The notes beneath the pieces are model-generated. The model was not told where the DNA came from and did no database searches. It was given only the letters and a program-made list of their open reading frames with translations. From Juglans regia (Eukaryota; Streptophyta; Magnoliopsida; Fagales; Juglandaceae), in NCBI RefSeq assembly GCF_001411555.2, contig NC_049912.1, positions 29,117,514 to 29,181,513 on the forward strand: a stretch of DNA of 64,000 nt, read 5' to 3'. Position 1 is the stretch's first letter. Every line of letters starts with the position of its first letter. Shown piece after piece: positions 44,629 through 57,800 of the stretch. Made by a program: the position numbers and the translations under genes.

Positions 44629-47284
44629 GTGGACTAGACCTTTCATGAGGGGTATTGGGCCATTATAGACAGCTGTAATTTTCTTCCTTTACATATTCGA
44701 TCCATGCACTTTGCATATCTTTGCGCACACATCAATATTTACGGATCATAGGTCATTTTCATTGCAGTGGCTTTTATTAGAGGTTAGCTAGGCTTCTCAT
44801 GTTTATTTTGAGTGTAGAGGTATGTATTAGGAACTGAGGTGTTTTAAGATATGTATCGAGGATAGGAAACATTAACAATATTGCATAAATTAAATGTCCC
44901 TTACTGGTTTATATATATACGTTGTAGAAAATTGCATGTCCCACTTGAAAAAACGTACATGAGTAGTTTAACAAAACAACTATGTTTTAGTTGCATGCAT
45001 GATCTCAGAGAAATAAAAGATCGTACTTTGGGAAATTGTTCAAATGGTCTCTTGAAAAATGAAAAGCAACATGACTAGCGCGAAAAAAGAGATTTTTTTT
45101 GCCATGATATTAGAACTACTAACCTAGATTTAGCAGATCAAATTTAAGGAAGCTAGGCGACTACAAGCAGTGTTTCCAGTGTTGATATTAGGGGTCCGGA
45201 CATTTCTGTTATAATAAGTAAACCTCAAGTTTTAAGGTGAAGTACCTGATGCATGGGCTATATATAATATTAAAGACAGCTAGTAATTTCAAGACAGAAT
45301 TGTATTATTATAAGTTTAGGGAGATTTTTCAAAGCCCAAGCAGAAAAATTTAGAAACCTGCAGGCAGCATCCTTGCAGTAAGAAAGATTGGTTTGTAGAA
45401 ACCAGAGGAACTTACAGTAGTACTTGGGATTTTCGACCTTGAAGTTGTATTTAGTTAGTTGCAGCAGCAGGTAGAACTGGTTGCTAAATCTGACGAACCC
45501 TAACATAAAGCCATTGCCGAAATTGAAGAACCAGTGATATGAATTTCAAGACTCTTGATCTGTATAATTAGCCATGGAACTGAAGAAGAATCTTGAGCCA
45601 TGCCATGTGGGCTCCCAGTCAGTGACAAAAGCTGTTTGACAAGAGATAAAAGAGCGATGAATCATTCTCTCCTCCGAAGGTCCCCCAGCAGTACGTTTAG
45701 TGAGAAAAAAACAATAGTAGCGAGTACAATGAGATCACAGCAAATCAATTATACTACGAACATTTGTATGCATATGGAGATAATGCATGTAATGATGGCG
45801 CTCATGCGTCTTGGTCTCTTGATTGATGTCCTTACTCATATCCACAACTACCACTAGCTCTGGGCCGGATCAGAACCAGCTAGCTAGGAGTAGTACTACT
45901 GAGTTATTCCATAAACGTTCATACATATGTGATGATGATCCAAGGAGTAGTAGATTGCATTAATGGATGATATATATTGGCAATGTAAAGTCATTCATCG
46001 GTACTTGCATGGATATATACACCAGCAATCAGAGCCACAAAACTCGAAAAGATTCATATATATATATATATATATATATATAGTTCTGAATGTTGCATAT
46101 ATATTCTCAAGTACTCCAATCCATCTACAATTTAGATCGTTCGAAAACCAAAAATGTAGACTTTAGAGATTATATTATCGAACAACTATATATATAAAAC
46201 ACGCGAGCAATGACCTGTGTCGATCTATCGTGTGTTATGATCTTCCTAGCTTGGTAAAAAAACGCAAAGAGTCGTAGTTAGATTTTATAAGGTAATAATT
46301 CCATGGTTGAATTTTCACATTAATCCCTTCATGTAAGCAAAATTTGAAACAAATGATAAATAGAAAGAGAGAAATCTTTTTCGGGTATTCCTAAATTTCA
46401 TTAATGGATCAACGGGGGTTTGTGATAGATCATCTATGGCAGTATAAAACATGTTGGCGAGAGTATGTTAGTTATTACGTAAACTGCCTATGTTTCTCTC
46501 TCTTTAGTTTACAATTTTTTTTCTTGTACGTGAAGTACTAATTGTGATATATATGGGTGCACGTGATGTCTCAGGTTCTTCTGGATCGTATGCTGCATAA
46601 TGATTTTGACGGGGTTTGATGATCAGAAAGGGTGGATTTCCGAAAATCTTAGGGCCGGGAAAGAGATCGATCCGTATTTGTTCATCGATCCGTTGACTCT
46701 ACGTACTTTTATTAGTTGTCTGAATTTCTTGAAAGTGAAAGCATATTTATTCACGGATCCATTTCTCCTCAAATTCTTAATCGAATTTAGGAATTTTAAG
46801 TAAGAAATTAGAGAAAAAAAAAAAAGATTATAAAGAGGTCCGACGGTATACTTTATTGTTGTCCTTATATATAAATATTTTTAACAGCAATAAATAAGTA
46901 ATATTAATTAACTTGAGAGTTTTTTTCCCCCCTATATATCTAGTTATTTTGGGCAAATATATCCGGAAACCTCGATCTTCAAAGAATTGAATGATTTCAT
47001 TAATTATTAGATCAATCCTTTAAACTGCGTTTCGCTTTAGTGGTCATATATATATAGGACAAAATGATGTGATCAACAAGAAAAAAGTAAAACAAGATTT
47101 AGGTTGTTTGACAATGTGCCTAATCTATAGAGCGATTGATAATCAAATAGGTGAGGACAAATAAAGAGCCAAAATAGATATTGGCCCGAGCCTAAATTGA
47201 AATGGAACTTTATCGAATGGAAAATGCTGATATGTTGCTTAGTTTTACTTTCTTATTTTGACTACTCATATATTTAATTCTTTT
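44629..47284. other. Intergenic DNA, no gene recognised
   Basis: AT-rich, with an (AT)n run at 46056-46082. Short frames at 45600-45857 and 46600-46803 show no family resemblance. Confidence 0.45.
46056..46082. repeat. (AT)n microsatellite
   Basis: About 13 AT units. Confidence 0.9.
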
Positions 47285-47482
47285 TTAATTCTTTTTTTAC
47301 TTAGTAGTTAAAGAAGTGACTTTTAGTGTATTAGTATATATATATTTTTTTACTTTTTAAAAAATATTTAAAGATGCTTAAAAAATATGAAAAGAAAAAT
47401 AACAAAAAAATAAAATATAGAATTTATACTAGTGGGCACGACCAGCGTTCAAAGTTGAGCAACACACTAGCATCACTCTTAT
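47285..47482. repeat. MITE, family D
   Basis: TTTTTACTTAGTAGTTAAAG, AAGTGACTTTTAGTG, TTTTTTACTTTTTAAAAAAT, and a right part with ACTAGTGGGCACGACC and CTAGCATCACTCTTATC. It matches 20838-21078 in plan. Confidence 0.5.
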
Positions 47483-47654
47483 CGAATTAGATCATCAAAT
47501 TGGGCTGGCCACAAACACAATCTAACTTCACACATAAAAACCCTACAAATAAATTGTGAAAAATTATATCTTTTGACTCAAGACTTCAAAAATAAGACGG
47601 TATATATTGAGTTAAAATCTCTCTCTCTCTCTCTCAAAAAAAAAAAAAACCTCC

Positions 47655-48092
47655 AAACCTAAATCTTGTTTTTTCGCCAGAGAGGAGGGGGAGGCCTCGG
47701 CTTCCTCCTCTGTCTCCTTCTATTCTTTCTCTATCTACCCACTTTGTTTATAAAAGTTAGTTTTTATTTTCCTAGTTGTTTTGTTTCCTCCAAGGCTGAA
47801 AAAAGTCAGATCTACAGTTTTTGGGCAACATCCGAGAGACACGTGCGGCACGAAAAGGCTCTCAAATCGCAAATCGTTCAAAGAGAAGTGGCAATTTAGC
47901 GAAAATCGCTGCGCGTGGGTTTCACACGCCACTCATTCCAGGAGCTTTTCTCACCACACATGCCGAACCAACGGACTTGCAGCCATCAAATCCTTTAGAT
48001 CGAACTACTGTGGCTGCAAAGAGACAGGCATGTGGGCACCACGCGCCATCACAGATTTTGAAGTCTACCTAAGTTGGTCCAAACTATAATAC
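47655..48092 (+). repeat. Dispersed repeat R, copy 2
   Basis: Same order of blocks as the copy at 37940-38395 but in opposite orientation: GGCCTCGGCTTCCTCC, CT-rich stretch, AAAAAAGTCAGATCTACAG, CACACGCCACTCATTCCAGG, CTCACCACACATGCCG, CAAAGAGACAGGC, CACCACGCGCC, and the end TTGGTCCAAACTATAAT. Two overlapping frames of 83 and 102 aa cross it but disagree with those of copy 1. Confidence 0.65.
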
Positions 48093-48920
48093 GTCCAATT
48101 TTGCCTATATCTTACTGCTTTTATTTGTTTTTTTTTTCTCAAATTTTACCAGGATACTTTTATATGTAAAGAGTTTAGTAAAATATTCGAACCGTTGGCA
48201 CTCCGGTGATTACCACTTCCTCTTTGGTCCCTTGGCGATCTCTCTCCACCACAACCCACGAGCCCTACTTTTTTTACTTTTGCTCCGGCTCGAGATTCAC
48301 ATGTACTCCTTTGGGAGAGTGTGAAATTTTGCAATGACGTATAATGCGAAGGAGTTTGGATTTTTTAACTGGTTTTTTATTATAAGAGTTGTCATTTTTG
48401 GCCACAGGATTGTAAAGACGAGCCAATGGACTTCCCCAACAACCATTTCAAGATAAAATGCAGTCACTACAATCACCATGACCTACGGTCATGGAACTAC
48501 AATCCCACTCTCGGATTGTATAAAAATTATCACTTTGTGCAGCTCCCTCCTTGGAGGGAAGGACAGGAAACATTTATTTGTTTCTAGGACCTATTTCTTT
48601 ATCTTTTTATATTGTGTTACATTAGTTAAGAATTGTATTTGTTGAAATCCTCGTATCCCTTACTCATATATTTCTATATTTTTTAAAATATTATAATATA
48701 TTAGGCATGCTTGTGAAAAAAAAAAGGGTATTGGGTTGTAAGTACTAATGACAAACGTGAGGATAGTAATCTTGTATTCTTGATCATCACAAGGTAAATA
48801 GGTTAGTGACCATACCACTGGCCTGACGCACAGTAGCTTTAGTTGATATATATTTGATGGATCAGTCCTATCAAAACAGTCATGCACATTGCACTCATGA
48901 ACTGTACGTGTGAAAATTAT
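48093..48920. other. Intergenic DNA, no gene recognised
   Basis: Moderately AT-rich. The stretch 48345-48540 is somewhat GC-richer with no convincing frame. Confidence 0.4.
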
Positions 48921-48930
48921 TAACATGGAT

Positions 48931-49442
48931 TAAGGGTGAAAATCGACTTCTTCGACGCGGTTTTTGGGCAAAACAAACGCCGACCGATGTCTGGAAAACT
49001 AGGGGAGCAACTGACTATAATCGGTCGATGGAGAGGAGGAAACCAATCCAGGCGGTTCTCAGTCGGCGTCGGTTCCTCTAGCGGCGAGATTCTACTGAGA
49101 GAGAGAGAGAGTTGCAGAGGAGATCAGGAATTGGAAGAAGGCTGGGGAAGAAAAAGACCCCATACGGAAACGATGCCGTTTAACTTAAGTTTAAGTGGAA
49201 ATGCGTCCTTTCAGACAGATTGGCGTCATTTTAATTAGGGTATATTTAAAAAAATAAGTTTTATTATATCGGTCAGTTCAGCGGTCCGTTCCAGCTTCAA
49301 AACGGGACCGAACCGTTGAACGTCGATTTCTTCAAATTTTCAACGCACCCAGCTGGTTCTCCACCGGTTCCGGTCGGTGCCTAACGTGGCTGGTCGGTTC
49401 GTGTTGGTGGCGGCCGGTTGCATCAGTTTTTGTACAGCACTA
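48931..49442. mobile_element. Non-autonomous hAT-like element
   Basis: 512 bp. The ends TAAGGGTG and CAGCACTA are imperfect inverted repeats (TAAGGGTG against TAGTGCTG). It is flanked by an 8-bp duplication ACATGGAT (48923-48930, 49443-49450), which extends to 10 bp if TA is counted. The right subterminal region is rich in CGGTTC/GGTCGG words (49260-49420), a common hAT feature. A (GA)n run is at 49097-49112. No transposase. Confidence 0.65.
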
Positions 49443-50089
49443 ACATGGATGCATGCAAGTATAAAAAGAAAAATTGTATATCCAGTCAATTTTATATACT
49501 TTTTTGCACACAAGCTATATGATTGACTGTATCCAATGGAGTACGAAAGTAATATACGTAATTGACTATATGTAGCATAATCGATTATGATTTAAGTTTT
49601 TACTGCATATTATATCTGCGCATCATATATCATATTTTATGCAATGAAAAGTTTTTTATTTCTATTTTTGTGATAATTCATTCTTAAAAAAAAAAAACAA
49701 TAGAAGAAACGTAGAGCTTGTAAAGGTTAGAATTATATCCCGCACTAGTAACTTATACGTAGTTACGTACGTAGTACAGGTTTTTGTTGCGGATCCAATG
49801 CCATGAATGAAAAGAGACAAACTCTGGACAGTTGTAAAGACTTGTACCAAGAGCCTCAGGCTTTTGCCGAAAAAGGTTGCGCAAAAGAGATGATAGTTGA
49901 GTCAGAGACACGCAGATGATGAATGGCATTGGCAGCTAGCCAGCCAGGCTGATTACAGGCCGGCCGGAAGGAGGAGACAAAGGAGTACATACCGGCACAG
50001 ACAAATGTACTCAGAAATTACCATCATGATCAGCTGGCCGGTGGTGCTCGTGCATGTGATACCATCCATGATTACTCATATATAATAAG

Positions 50090-50475
50090 TGTTATTAAAT
50101 TTTATATATGAATAGTAATAAAAAAATTTTAATAAAAAAATTTTATTAAGTTTTGAAAAATGAGAGTCAAATATTTGAATAAAAACATATTATAAAATAA
50201 GTGTTGTGTTGGAGTTTATTAAACTGAATAGATAAAGTTAAAAAAAATTATTTGAATAGATTTTTTTTAAAAATATTTTTGTTTTACAGTTTGTAAAAAT
50301 TGTATTAATTTTTATGCTTTATTTTGAAATTTTTAAAAGTTATATTTATTATTGATAATATGAGTAATGATTAGATGAAATTAAAAACTAAAAATTAAAA
50401 AAATGGTTTGTATTTTAATGATGTTTAGAAATAAAATTTTGAAAATTTTCATATTTATTTACCAAACATGCCCTA
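50090..50475. repeat. Probable diverged family A MITE
   Basis: AT-rich block ending TTTTCATATTTATTTACC, AAACATGCCC, with TTGATAATATGAGTAATGAT and AATTAGATGAAATT-like words. Weak resemblance to family A. Confidence 0.3.
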
Positions 50476-50774
50476 ATCTGTCTCTCACAGAGATGAGGTT
50501 GTGTACGACCATGGGCGCGTAGGTATGCCCCAATTGAGACTACAATTACTTGTCTGCTTCTCTTTAGATAAGCAATTTCTATGTCTTGATCTCCTATATT
50601 AATGATCTATCAGAGGCTAGGAAGAGGAAATTATTAGACATCATGAGCTAGTCGAAAACATGAAGTACTTCATTCCATCTCTATCTAATATAACCGTGAT
50701 ATCTCAATCCTTTAATTAGACGAATCACATCGAAATTAACAATCATTCAATTAGGTGATCCTTCCCTTAATTTA

Positions 50775-52330
50775 ATCAACTTTGTAGTAGACTTCCAAGT
50801 TCGTGTCCTACTCCACTGCGGCTTCTCAACTTTGTAGTAGACTTCCAAGTTCTATTTCCATCATTCCTTCCATCTTCCACAACAACATTGTCCTCAAGAT
50901 GCAACCATAGAAACTGTCCATTTAACTGTTTTGTTTCTTCCCACTTTGCATCTTCCATTGTTTCAAAGAGGAAGACTTGAGGCGTCTGCCACTTGTGTCC
51001 CGGCATGTGAACCTTTTATCACAATTGAAACATTTCCCTTTCTCTTGCTTCTGCTACATCTCCTTCCAACTTAGTCTTTTAAACTCAAGATTGTTGTTGT
51101 TACATGTTGTAAAAGGTTTAGTGATCGCTTGAAAGACCTCTGTTGCTTGAACATGTATTCGACTCCATTCTGGATGTGTACTTTCTCTTTGTTTATTTAA
51201 CTGATCGTCCCTTATTCTTGCCAATTCAATGGTCTCACGCAGTATTCTTGACTTGAACTTCTGAACGTCTGTAGCGATTTTATCCTTCAATCCTCCAAAA
51301 AATGTGCCTATCAGTGCCTTTTGAGGCCAACCAACCATTATGGTTGCTAGGCGTTCAAACTCACGCTGATAATCTCGGAGAGACCCAGTTTGACAAATCC
51401 GAGATAGTGCTTCATCAAAGTCCTAGTATTCAGTTTGTCCAAACCGCACAAACATCTCCCGCACAAAGTCATCTCAAGTGATGAGCTTTTCTTCCTCCTT
51501 GTAGACTCGTTGAACTAATTGCCACCATACATTCACCTCACCTTCTATTGGAAGGAGGCTAATCGCACCTTATGATTCTCAACAATACCTTGAAATTCAA
51601 AGAACTGTACCGCTTGATTTACTCACATCGTTGGATCATCGCCAGAGTAACGTGGAAAGTCCATTTTAAACTGACATGGATGAAATTGTTGGTGTCCTCC
51701 ATTTCCTTTGTATGGAATCCGCAAGTGTGACCCTATTTCTTCTGACTTTGAAAAGTCTTCGTCTGGACGACGGAAGGGTTGCTCCTATGATGCCTCCAAA
51801 AATTCTTTTGATTGCCTTCAAACTTTCTTCCATTGCTTGAACTTTGAAGCCTTGAACTGGTGTCTTTGGCACCTTCCCGTACCTCATACAGACCAGACTG
51901 TATTCCAATCTTTCAAGATGTTCCTTAGTTGTAGCCATGCTATGATATCACTAATGGAACCAGGATCTTACTACAATGAAAAGTGATAAATTGTGATCCA
52001 CTCAAGGCTGGAACAAACCACAAGTTTTATATTCTTTCTAATTAGTCTAAATAAACTATAGACACTTGTATTTATAGCCATGCATGCACTCCTGACCATA
52101 TACGAAACCTATTCCTATTCTAATAAAAATAACAATCATATACAACTACTAACATGAACTAGTTTAATTAAAACAATAAAATAACTGATAGTCATAATAA
52201 CTCTTCTTACTCTATTTAAATAATAACTCTTCCTAGAATAAAATGCAACTTAAACCCACTTTGTGTCTTACTCCACTGCAGCTTCTCCACTTCCTAGCTA
52301 GTAGACTTCCAAATTCCATTTCCATATCAT
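50775..52330 (-). mobile_element. Ty3/gypsy relic with only gag
   Basis: Minus strand. 52330-51965 is LTR-like; next to it TGATATCATAGCATGGC is a degraded tRNA-Met primer site (51940-51957). Gag follows: start MATTKEHLERLEYSL (51938), MDFPRYSGDDPTM (about 51664), DFVREMFVRFGQTEY, SRICQTGSLRDYQREFERL, MVGWPQKALIGTFFGGLKD (51338). Then a zinc-knuckle relic GKCFNCDKRFT, which a frameshift joins to PGHKWQTPQVFLFE. There are several in-frame stops. No pol. A short LTR-start piece (GGAAATAGAACTTGGAAGTC, near 50860) marks the other end and holds a small tandem duplication of AACTTGGAAGTCTACTAC. Old and inactive. Confidence 0.8.
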
Positions 52331-53383
52331 ATATAGATCAGAATCTGTATTATTTCGAGATCAAAAGATGAGTTATTTCATCTAGTCTTCATGATCAATC
52401 TCCTCCGATCCAGCTTGTCATTGTCGAAATATATATAAGCCGACACTTGAAAAAACGCAATAATAACGTACACCCACGTAAAAACGCATACCGAACTTCA
52501 TTTTCGTGTCAAATACATTTACAAGACGTACTGCAACCTACAGGCGCCAGGCATTATTACACAGATGCACATAATTGATCAAGCAGCACATGATCCCGAA
52601 AAATCTTCCTCGATTTGTAATTCATAGCTTTATCCTTTTCTTGTCATTTTCATAAACTTTTCTCGTCATAAAGAAAGATGATCAGAATCATGGTCCCCCA
52701 ATATGCATGCAAATATTTGTACCAACATAACTTGTGGGTTAATGCTGTACAGAAAAGCCACATGGGTAAACTTGTACCGATTTCTTACATATAATAGTAC
52801 CTTGTTTTCTCCATGACCACTAAATTATGTACCTAGTACAATTTGGACCATGGCTATGGTTGTGCTCAACCAAAAAATCCATGGTCCCCATTGCTTGGCC
52901 ACGATGGCTAATTGTCCACCAACCAAAACATATGGCTAGTTGTAACGTCTGAAGGAAAAGTTAATCATGAAGAGTTTGTGATATTTCTGCGATCGAGGAT
53001 GTTTAATTTATCAAATGGGAGAGGAGATTCCAAGCACAGTTTTCTGTTTCTAGCCATATGTCGTCTTTGGAGAGTCATAGACTCATATGATCTTCCGTAC
53101 TTATGGTTTTTGTATTTGATTTAGCTTCGGCCGTACTACTGTTGCTGCCCTTTTTCAAGACATTAATGGTACATGCATATATTCTTGCCGCACCGGAAAT
53201 AGTTTTTTTTTCTTAATCGATTCCTCTTGCTATTTGAGTCCTCTTTCCGTCGAGTACTAGTACTACTAACTACTACATGCTTAGGTTTCCTTCAAAACAC
53301 AGGTACTGGAGTCCGAGAACTTGTTCATGACACACAACAAGGCTTTTTTGTCCTTATTCCCTTCTTCTACGCTTCCTGCAGCT

Positions 53384-53420
53384 TTCTTCTTCTTCTTCTT
53401 CTTCTTCTTCTTCTTCTTCT
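53384..53420. repeat. (CTT)n microsatellite
   Basis: About 12 CTT units. Confidence 0.95.
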
Positions 53421-53541
53421 AATTTAATAAACATATGCATGCAGTAGGACAAGCAAATCAGTTGTCATTATCACTTAATTTCTACCCACAATTTGTTAAC
53501 GAAGTGATCACATAATGTGTGTTCCCAAGACAAGGGAATTA

Positions 53542-53545
<4 letters not shown>

Positions 53546-53578
<33 letters not shown>
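53546..53578. repeat. (AT)n microsatellite
   Basis: About 16 AT units. Confidence 0.95.
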
Positions 53579-53581
<3 letters not shown>

Positions 53582-54359
53582 ATTAAACATCATGGTACAC
53601 CACAATAATCTTGTTGAAAAGGGGCCGGATCGATGGCCCACCCGCACGCATCATATAGATCGATCTTTTTGTGATCTGTTCCAATTCATGTTGCTCAGGC
53701 AAGGCGATCGAGATCAGAATTCTTGCCTATTTTTCTTTATCGCTGAATCTAATACTGCAGAAATTATGAAAACGTTCTGATGGATTTGAGTTAAGAAAAA
53801 TCATAAAGTTGGAAGATCAGTAGATGATGGGGTACCGATCATCTCTACATGTGTTGAGAACAATTCATGCCTATCTTTTCCAAATTCCAATTTTTCTTCA
53901 GTTCGAGCTTAGCCTTTCGATTCAATAATCTTCTTCCACAAAAGTAGGATTGTTGATACATTTTTCCTTCAAGGGCCTACGCTTCAGCAAGGGGCCTAAA
54001 CTTCAGGGGCTCTTATTTTTGGTCGAATTTAATATACTGCAATGACTCGTGAAAGTAGTAAGTATTGTATATTAGAATGAAATGTAAGATGATAAGTATG
54101 TCGAGTCCTCAAATTACCTTCGTTTCGGCTTTAAAACGACTTGAAATGGGCCTGAACGAGTAGGGAAACCGGGTAAAAAACGTTGTCCGGGGGTCACGGC
54201 TTGGGCTCCGGCGAGGGTGCTAAATAGAAACCGGATCATATGTTGGACTTCGTTCATTTGTACTTAGATTCTAATATGGGCTTGGATTTCAATTTAGGGG
54301 ACGCCACTCTTCTATTCTGGGCCCCCATTGGACTTGGGCCACAGAACAGAAGGTGAAAT

Positions 54360-54814
54360 GGCGTCATCAAACATATGAACAAAGGGGAAGGTTTTCCTCG
54401 CCAATAATAGAGACGATCTTCAAATTCTTAATTAAATTAACTGAAGGAAGGGAAAATCCTAGTATATATTATCAAAACAAAAAGGATGGGTATATATACA
54501 GTGATGGAGCTAAGAGGACTTTGAAACCAAAAGAATATAATGTATGTAATATATACAAAAGAATCGGCAGCGCAGCATCACTCATCAGCAGCACCAAAAA
54601 AGGAACCATATGCATCATTCTGAATCTCTGTCAGTGTCCACCACATCGCAAAACCATGGACAATCTCCTTTTCCTTTCTTTTTGGACAAATAGAAAAAAT
54701 ATATACATCCCTCTGTACTTAGCAGGGAGCAACAGGTTGAAGAGCTTTACACTGGGATGATAATTCTAAAGCTTCTCAACCGGCAAAAGAGTTGATTGTT
54801 ATGTTTTGCAACCA
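54360..54814 (-). other. Probable 3' UTR of the OTU gene
   Basis: The region after the OTU stop codon has normal base composition and no competing frame of substance. The transcript end is not resolved. Confidence 0.35.
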
Positions 54815-57800
54815 TCATGAGCCAATCAGGCTTCCAAAATCCCACCACTTCTTCTTTCTCTTTACATTGGGTGCAGGCAGATCTTGAGATGAAACAACAG
54901 TAAATTAAATGAGAAATCATAAAAACTTAACGAACGTTTGTAATTAATATAGCTAGATTTTGTTCTTTTTTTATGCCAACAATAGTTTAACTGAGCTTGT
55001 CGTATCATCCATCTGCAACCCTTTTCAATAGCTCCTTGGATAAATAGAAATTTAAAAGAAGCACAAAGGATAATAACCAATTGGTGGAATTGTATTTAAA
55101 GATGCCTTATCCAATGTATTTAAAGGATGAGTGTACATGACTAGGCAATGGGTTGTTAACATCTTCAATACTTGAGACTTAGAAATACAACCCACAACAA
55201 AAGGACTAGCTGAATGAAGACAACATATAGATAGTGGGATTAACTGTTCATTGCTCCTTAAAATGAGTTTTCATAATGTATAGAAGGGGCTTGATATGAG
55301 CTCACACTCCATTCCAAAAAGAATGCTTCCAATATTTCATTTACATGCCTCACTAAAGGGTATCTCAAAATGCCTTGGATTCCAAAGCTAAACATGCAGT
55401 ATGTCTTGCCATGAGAGTGAGTGGAGTCAGGAGATGGACTAGTTAAATAGGGGTTTTTTTTATCCGCCGGTAGGTAGAGAGACCTAACTTGTTCTTCTGG
55501 TAATTTTTTCTTTGCTCATTTCTTCCTTCCAAAGCTTAGCAAGTGAAGGACAAATGACAATGAATCCTAACACTTTTTTCTTTTGATAAATTTGTCCTAA
55601 CCCTTACAAGGTGAAAGCTTTATAATGAATGGCGAAACGTGATAAAGAACAGTAAGAAGCAAGAAACAAAATTAGGTTTCCAGTTTATAATAAAAATTAG
55701 TCGCAATGTCATTGTAGGTACTTCAAGGGTCAAATTTTTAATTTTATTAAATTGGACAAAATGTATATTGTGAAGAATTAAATGTTTACCTCCCTCTGGA
55801 TAAATTGAATTGTAATGCACCTCAGCCCAAAAGCTCATAAAAATAACTACACAAGCCCCAAGAAAAAAAATCAGTGTCTTATGCTCACCATCTTACCAAA
55901 CAAATCAAAATATTTTTTTTTTCTAAGTAAAACAATTATATATATCAAAAGGAGTAACCAAGTACACTAAATATATACAAGAGAACAACTTGCCCATAAT
56001 ATAAAACCCCTAATAACCCAAAAAGCCCGTGAAAAACAACCCAAAATACACCAAGCCCGACCCTGACCCCTTGCTTCCCGTAGAACTAAAACTCTTCCCA
56101 AACAAATCAAAATATGAAAAGGACAATGAAAGGGGCATGAAAGTTTATCCACTCAGATGATAATGGCTAGTAAAAAATGTTTTCTATCTTACCGATAAAT
56201 TTAATTAGTGTAATTTACCAAGTTTGGTACCAAGCTTACAACTCCACAAAGTTGTTCAAAGCGGTCCAGTGGTCAAGCCAAAAAAAGATACTAAAAGAAA
56301 CATAATGGAGTCATCGGTTATGGAACAAATACAAAGTCAAGCAAGCCATCACAAGCTCTGTAAAGATTTGAAGGGATTTAAATATATATGAAAAACCTAC
56401 CCTACACAACCCAGAGTGTGGTGGATCAGATGATGAGGTTCAAATTTATTAATACTCCTTTTATATTATGACAGAATGTTTTGTATATTAAAAAACAGTG
56501 GGTTTTGCCCGCAAAATAAAAGTTGCCTTTGGTGTCCAATAAATTTATATAAAAATACTCCAAGCTCCCTTAAAATTTCAGAGAATGTAACCGGCATGCA
56601 TGAACACACTGACATCTTAAATTTGAGACTGGCATAATTTTTTTTATAAGTAAATTTGAGGCTGGCATAATAAAAATAGATTATTCCATTTTTGCATCTC
56701 AACTTTCTTTTTCTTTTTCTTTTTCTTTTTCTTTTTCTTTTTCTTTTTCTTTTTGAAAAGTTTTGGCATCTCAATATCTAGTAGTCAGAACAACCACAAG
56801 CGTGATCTCCTTGGGTTATAAAACATCAAGTTTCATGATGACAATGAAAAGTTCAGTACTTACCTCGGTTGGACTTCTGGATATGTGGAAGGATCTCAAT
56901 GTAACATGTGTTCTTAAATGAAGTTAGAACAAATATCTTGACACCATACTGCAAACAAATGATAAAACATGCATAATTTTTCTACAGAGTAGGTCATCAC
57001 ACGAAAATATGTAGATTCATGTAGATGTCAACAAATATGTGAAACAAAAAGCACCACAATATTCATGCAGTATATATTACATGAACTGGGGAAAGGGGGA
57101 GACCAGGAGGAGCAGCACCTGTGCCTAATTTTGCAAAGAAACATATTTTCATATTTAAAAAAAAAAAAAACCCTTGATTAGGAATACTTGATCATCTTTA
57201 AACCAGTCAATACGTATGCTACACAATGAGATTTCAATTCTGGAAAGTCTTACCAGATATTTAATCAAAAGTATTTCTTTTTTTAAGTTAAAAATGCAAC
57301 ACATAATTTCCCCATATGTGCACCACAAAGTTCTTTCTGCATTCAACAATACCTTCCATTTATATTCACTTGCAGAAGATATTCATATTCAAGCTCTTTC
57401 AAAAATAAAAAATATTTAAATTCTTCTTATTGTTTTTAATACCGCCAAGACAAATCTAGCAGAAATTAAAGGGAGGAATTAAAAAAAAAATTCCTATAAT
57501 TCCTTATACCCAGTCTGCAGCAGCTTGCAATGTCACATGATCACCCCATTCGCCATTCCTATTTCATGAACCCAAAAAAGGATGCATATAAGCATGATAG
57601 ATATTTTAATAAAGCTTTCTTTGAATGAAGTACGGTGAAAGCGAGGAATAGTACAATACTTGCTCATTTTCTTCAGATAATCATCGTAGGCCATTGGGAC
57701 GTAACCCTTGTACATTGCTGGGTGAGACTTGAGCTGATGATATCAACACATCATGGTTGTCACATGTCTATAATGTTGGAGTACTGGCATCACAAAAAAA

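Larger units (their letters stand above)
52331..54350. other. Intergenic DNA, no gene recognised
   Basis: Holds a (CTT)n run, an (AT)n run, and a GC-richer stretch at 54110-54340 without a recognisable frame. Confidence 0.45.

Noticed and set aside
56466..56774. 102-aa frame with a (KR)n run
   Set aside because: The Lys/Arg run is the translation of the (CTTTTT)n intronic microsatellite.
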